Source of the DNA: Inonotus obliquus
Lineage: Eukaryota > Basidiomycota > Agaricomycetes > Hymenochaetales > Hymenochaetaceae
Length of the DNA stretch: 64,000 nucleotides
Assembly: GCA_032164295.1 (NCBI GenBank)
Contig: JAJHTX010000002.1
Location: 1,860,001 to 1,924,000, forward strand
Direction: 5' to 3'
The notes below the pieces were generated by a model that worked only from the letters and a program-made list of their open reading frames with translations, was not told the origin of the DNA and made no database searches. Position numbers and translations under genes: made by a program. Of this stretch, positions 60,282 through 64,000 are shown piece after piece. Positions within the stretch are counted from its first letter, which is position 1. The number at the start of each line of letters is the position of its first letter.

Positions 60282-61852
60282 ATGGCTCCTGTTGCCACCC
60301 AACCGCAACAATCGGAGGAGAATGGCGTATCAAAACATTTGAAGGCGAAGGACACGGAAATCTTCGATCCTTCGGATTTACAAGAGAAGATTGCCACCTT
60401 CAATCCCTTCTATTCACCACCCGGAGATGTGAGCAACGATGATTCCTACGAGTATGAACGGTACAAGGTATGCCTCCAGACTTTCGTAGTTCTTCCACCT
60501 TTGTCTACGTTTCATGTCGCAGTATCAATGCTGATCATGCTTCATTACTGACTGTACTCCCAGCCATACTTCCCGAAAGTTGACTGGCCTACGCTCAAGC
60601 CCTTCGACGTGACTGATCGGGCTACCTTTGCTGATCCCGAAAAACGCGCCTTGTTGTCCGCAGCGTCAAAAGTGACCCATCTTACCCCGGCCATCGGCAC
60701 GGAGATCGAAGGCATTGATCTTAGGCAGCTTTCGGACAAGCAGAAGGACGAGCTGTGAGTAACAGGTTATAACAACTTTAGTTGCTAGTTGATCAGCTTT
60801 TTGTATCCAGTGCTCTGCTCACTGCAGAAAGAGGCGTCGTTTGTGAGTATATTGGGAAGTAATCGGGTCCCAGATTCCCGAGGCTGATGCGCCTTGTAGT
60901 CTTCCGTAATCAACCACTTGACGTACATCAGCAGCTGGATATTGCTCGTCATTATGGTACTCTGCACAAGCACGCCACGACTCCCATACCGAAAGAGCCT
61001 GGCCTTGAAGAGGTCCATGGTGGGTACTATGTATCAGTTTTGAATCTGCACTAACGAGGCCAACTCCACAGTCGTCTATAATGACTCTGCACGCCGTCCG
61101 GACCCCTCTGCCTTCACCAAGCTCGAACTCTGGCACAGCGACGTCTCTTACGAGCTCCAGCCTCCAAGCACTACCTCTCTGAAAGGTATCACCATTCCAC
61201 CGGTGGGTGGCGACACGCATTGGAGTTCGGGTTACGCGCTGTATTCCTCTCTATCTCCTGGATTCCAGCAATACCTCGAGGGGCTAACGGCAGTACACAG
61301 CGGTGTTGCGCAAGCTGTCGGCTCGCGCTCTGCTGGATTACATGTTCGCAGGCAAGAAGTTGAAACCGTCCATCCAGTTGTCCGCGTGCATCCTGTCACT
61401 GGTTGGAAGAGTGTCTATGTCAATCCCGGGTTTACGCGTCGCATTGTCGGCGTACCGAAAGCGGAATCAGATGCGATCCTGCAATTCCTGTTTAGCCAAA
61501 TTAGCGAGAACCCTGACTTCCAGGTGCGATTCCGTTGGGAGCGTGACTCAATTGCGTTCTGGGATAACAGGGTAAGACCCTAGATCTTAACGAAAGGTTT
61601 GGTTCGCGTCTAAACTCTGAATAGGTCGTCACCCATTCCGCGACCTTCGACTTCTGGCCCCACAGGAGGCATGCTCTGCGCGCAACGCCGCACGGCGAGC
61701 GTCCTCTTTCAGTCGCACAGTATGAACAGAAGACAGGAAAGAAGGCAAGGGATTGGCAACAGGAGATCTGGAGGGCGCTTGGCGTGTCTGACCCTCTTGA
61801 GAAGGCGCGAAATGCCGGTACGAATGGTGGTCCAAGAGGGTACAATGACTGA
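60282..61852 (+). CDS. TauD/TfdA-type 2-oxoglutarate-dependent dioxygenase
   Basis: Six exons (60282-60467, 60564-60754, 60811-60842, 60900-61019, 61072-61571, 61625-61852) give 418 residues. The facial triad is visible: HxD in LWHSDVSYE (His197, Asp199) and the distal His347 in VVTHSATFDFWPH. The 2-oxoglutarate-binding Arg falls in HRRHALR (about 357-362). The family core LTPAIGTEIEGIDLRQLSD and FRNQPLDVHQQLDIARHYG match fungal sulfonate/taurine dioxygenases (Jlp1-like), which release sulfite for sulphur supply. The exact substrate is not shown by sequence. The protein looks intact, with phase-consistent junctions. Confidence 0.9.
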
Positions 61853-63255
61853 GTCCGGAATTGAACGGAGACCCCCTGATACTTGACTTGGATGAATGCA
61901 GCGCAATTTAACTTGTTTCTGGAGTCGGATATGACAGAAGTGCAGAACAAACGCACCCGTCTATTGGTCAGCTTCGCTTTGTATTCATTAGTTCTATAAC
62001 GACCGAGGATGACTTGCCTGTGGTACACACTGAATTGAATCCGCTTGGCCTATTGGGACGCCATGGAAGTTAATGTGTTCTCTGCAGGAATAGATGAGCC
62101 TAAGTATATGACATTGAGTATTGGCTCGAGGAAGTCGCGGGGTGGGGGTTGCACATATGAGTCGCGGAGACCTCCGTCACGTACCCGTAAGCATACTCGA
62201 TCGATACTTGATGTTAAACAAAGTTCAACGGCGATCCACGTGAGAAATGACTTTCCCATTTCGGGTAACTACCAAAGTTTAACAGAATAGAGTTTGCTGA
62301 ATGCTGGAAAAATTAAATTTCTTTTTTTGCCGATTCGTTCTACCGTTTCCCACGAGAACATCAATCGACTTGCAGTCATTCGGGTGACTGCTACGCGCTA
62401 TTACGCTCAAAGATTACCCAGATTCTGCTATCGATCCGACGAAGGTCTGAAATGGTACTCATGTTGCGCTTATTATGCCGGAAAACACACGACGACGCAC
62501 GTTGCTGTGTGAAGACGAACACACCAGGGGACTCGCTTCCGCGATATCGTGAGGCCTGAGAAGGGTGAACGCTTCGCGAACCGTGATGTGTTGCAAGGGA
62601 AGACAGGACGCAATGTCGGAGCTTCAAGTCGAAGAACGGACACCGGTCCTCCCTACGTGGCAACAGCAAAACAAAGGTAGAGGTGACATCACGTATGAGA
62701 AGCCTCTGGAGTCCGCAGCTGCCGTGGGCGGTATGGAGCAGGCAGGAACCGGAAGCGCTGAATGATGTTATGATGAATACAGAGGAGAGGGTGGGTCTGG
62801 TGATACGATGGATCTGGCCCTACGGTCTTCGCGAAGGACATATAATGCTACTGGTCATCTGCGTCCATTCAGATCTCACATCAGCTTGGCGGCGGTACAG
62901 CAATGAGCACAGTTCAAGACATAACGAACGACGTATTATCCCATGCTCCCGACGAAAGGCGGTCGTCGCGTCGTCGCGGCTGGTATTACGTCGGTCCTCG
63001 GGAAATGAGCCGCCCGGAGGTTGGGAAGGAAAACAGTCTAGACGCAACTATGTCACCAGGGATCCGGTCATCGCCGGGCTCGTCACATCACATGACTTGG
63101 AGTTGCCCGATATAGGTTTCCGAGGTGAATGTTAGGCCGGATTGACGGAATCTAGAAAGTACTAAAAGGCAGCAGCAATATCACAGCCATGAATGGTTCC
63201 ATCCTCCATCCTCCCTCTCCGTAACGAAGCCAATTTTCAATCCCCCCTCTATTCC
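61853..63255. other. intergenic, no recognised gene
   Basis: 1.4 kb between the dioxygenase and the carboxylesterase. A 150-codon plus-strand frame (62683-63135) has no domain I recognise and is low complexity in places. Confidence 0.5.
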
Positions 63256-64000
63256 ATGGCCATCGCTCCCCCAGACTTGGAGTCAGACTCGGGCGACAGC
63301 GCGCCAAGCCCAGGCTTTTCAGATCCAGACATCCTCGATACCGACACCGATCCCGATTCTAGTCCTCACCCGTCTCCTTCAACTTCAAAACCTGCCACAT
63401 CAATGCAGGAAGAACGTGTCTCCCTCGCTCACCCAACTCTGCGGACTGAGTTTGTTGGCGTCCGCCACAAGGCCTCTGAACATGCCGCTGAAGTGCATCA
63501 GTTTCGTGGCATTAAATATGCTAGTGTACCTATGCGTTTCCGCAAGTCTGTCATGCATGAGACTTTCCCCGCCAAAAGTGAAGCTGTCAAGAATGGGTGA
63601 GTCTCTTTTGTGCCATTTCTTTCGCTGAGTTACTTATTTGCATCAATTACAGACCCATTTGTCCGCAGATTCGCAATACGCGGCTTGAAACACGTCTGTA
63701 TGGTCTTCCTCGCGAGATAGTACCCGAGAGAGAATCGTTGGAAGAGAACGAATTCGAATGCCTCAATCTTACAGTTACTGCCCCTGCTCCATCCGACCGA
63801 ACTGAGGACGAGTCACTTCCTGTCATGGTTTGGATACACGGAGGCGGAAACGTCACTGGTTGCGCTACTGACTGGATATGGGATGCTGGTGCTCTCGTGC
63901 GCAGGAGCATTGATATCAAGAAGCCTGTCATCATTGTCTCCGTCAAGTGCGTATTAATTTATTAATATCATGTTTCAAAATTACTTCATGATCTTGTTCC
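63256..64000 (+). CDS. type-B carboxylesterase/lipase, N-terminal part (runs off right edge)
   Basis: Exons 63256-63596 and 63653-63946 are present; an intron opens at 63947 and the rest lies beyond the window. I prefer the ATG at 63256 (context CCATGG); an in-frame ATG at 63193 would add 21 residues. A disordered Asp/Ser/Pro-rich lead precedes VHQFRGIKYASVPMRF, the usual entry into the carboxylesterase fold. The oxyanion motif HGGGN sits in LPVMVWIHGGGNVTG. The catalytic Ser (GxSxG) would be downstream, outside the window. No signal peptide is visible, so it may be intracellular. Confidence 0.85.

Overview
The window looks like nuclear DNA of a basidiomycete fungus, most likely an Agaricomycete. 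Nearly every gene is split by many short introns (mostly 45-90 nt, GT...AG), the gene models give clear fungal orthologues, and the gene set (Enp2/NOL10, Scs7, MLH1, Tao3/PAG1, Dim1, lineage-expanded G-alpha subunits, TauD-type dioxygenase) fits. I built the models by hand from reading frame, splice sites and remembered family sequences; none was checked with RNA data or a search.

Layout. 1-381: a small secreted protein leaving the left edge (minus). 1718-4258: NOL10/ENP2 ribosome-biogenesis protein. 4569-6105: fatty acid 2-hydroxylase (cytochrome b5 plus hydroxylase). 6714-7973: alpha/beta hydrolase, with a decayed partial copy behind it (about 8700-8920). 9028-10049: mitochondrial ribosome recycling factor (minus). 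10702-11535: a broken DJ-1/Hsp31-type gene. 11983-13632: multi-pass membrane protein (minus). 16450-19281: bHLH transcription factor (minus). 19282-30128: almost 11 kb in which I recognise no gene, only a small TIR element and low-complexity tracts. 30129-33418: G-alpha subunit no. 1. 34767-39736: a complete Ty1/copia retrotransposon (minus) with LTRs that look identical. 39894-41489: epoxide hydrolase. 41741-44682: MLH1. 45068-52721: the 2440-residue Tao3/PAG1/Furry cell-morphogenesis protein (minus). 53162-53944: CBS-domain protein. 55266-58504: G-alpha subunit no. 2, interrupted by a 654-bp transposon. 58865-59594: DIM1/TXNL4A spliceosome protein (minus). 60282-61852: TauD-like dioxygenase. 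63256-right edge: start of a type-B carboxylesterase.

Most genes are unlinked housekeeping functions (ribosome assembly, sphingolipid hydroxylation, mismatch repair, splicing, polarity). The most unusual content is the pair of divergent G-alpha paralogues. Copy 1 encodes its nucleotide-binding loop and switch II with tiny exons (15, 21 and 4 nt). Copy 2 has Phe where the catalytic Gln of the DVGGQ motif belongs, and carries a TA-flanked non-autonomous DNA transposon inside the switch I coding exon. Deleting the element and one TA restores the frame exactly. The other mobile signals are the young copia element just upstream of the epoxide hydrolase and the small palindrome-rich TIR element at 27139-27244.
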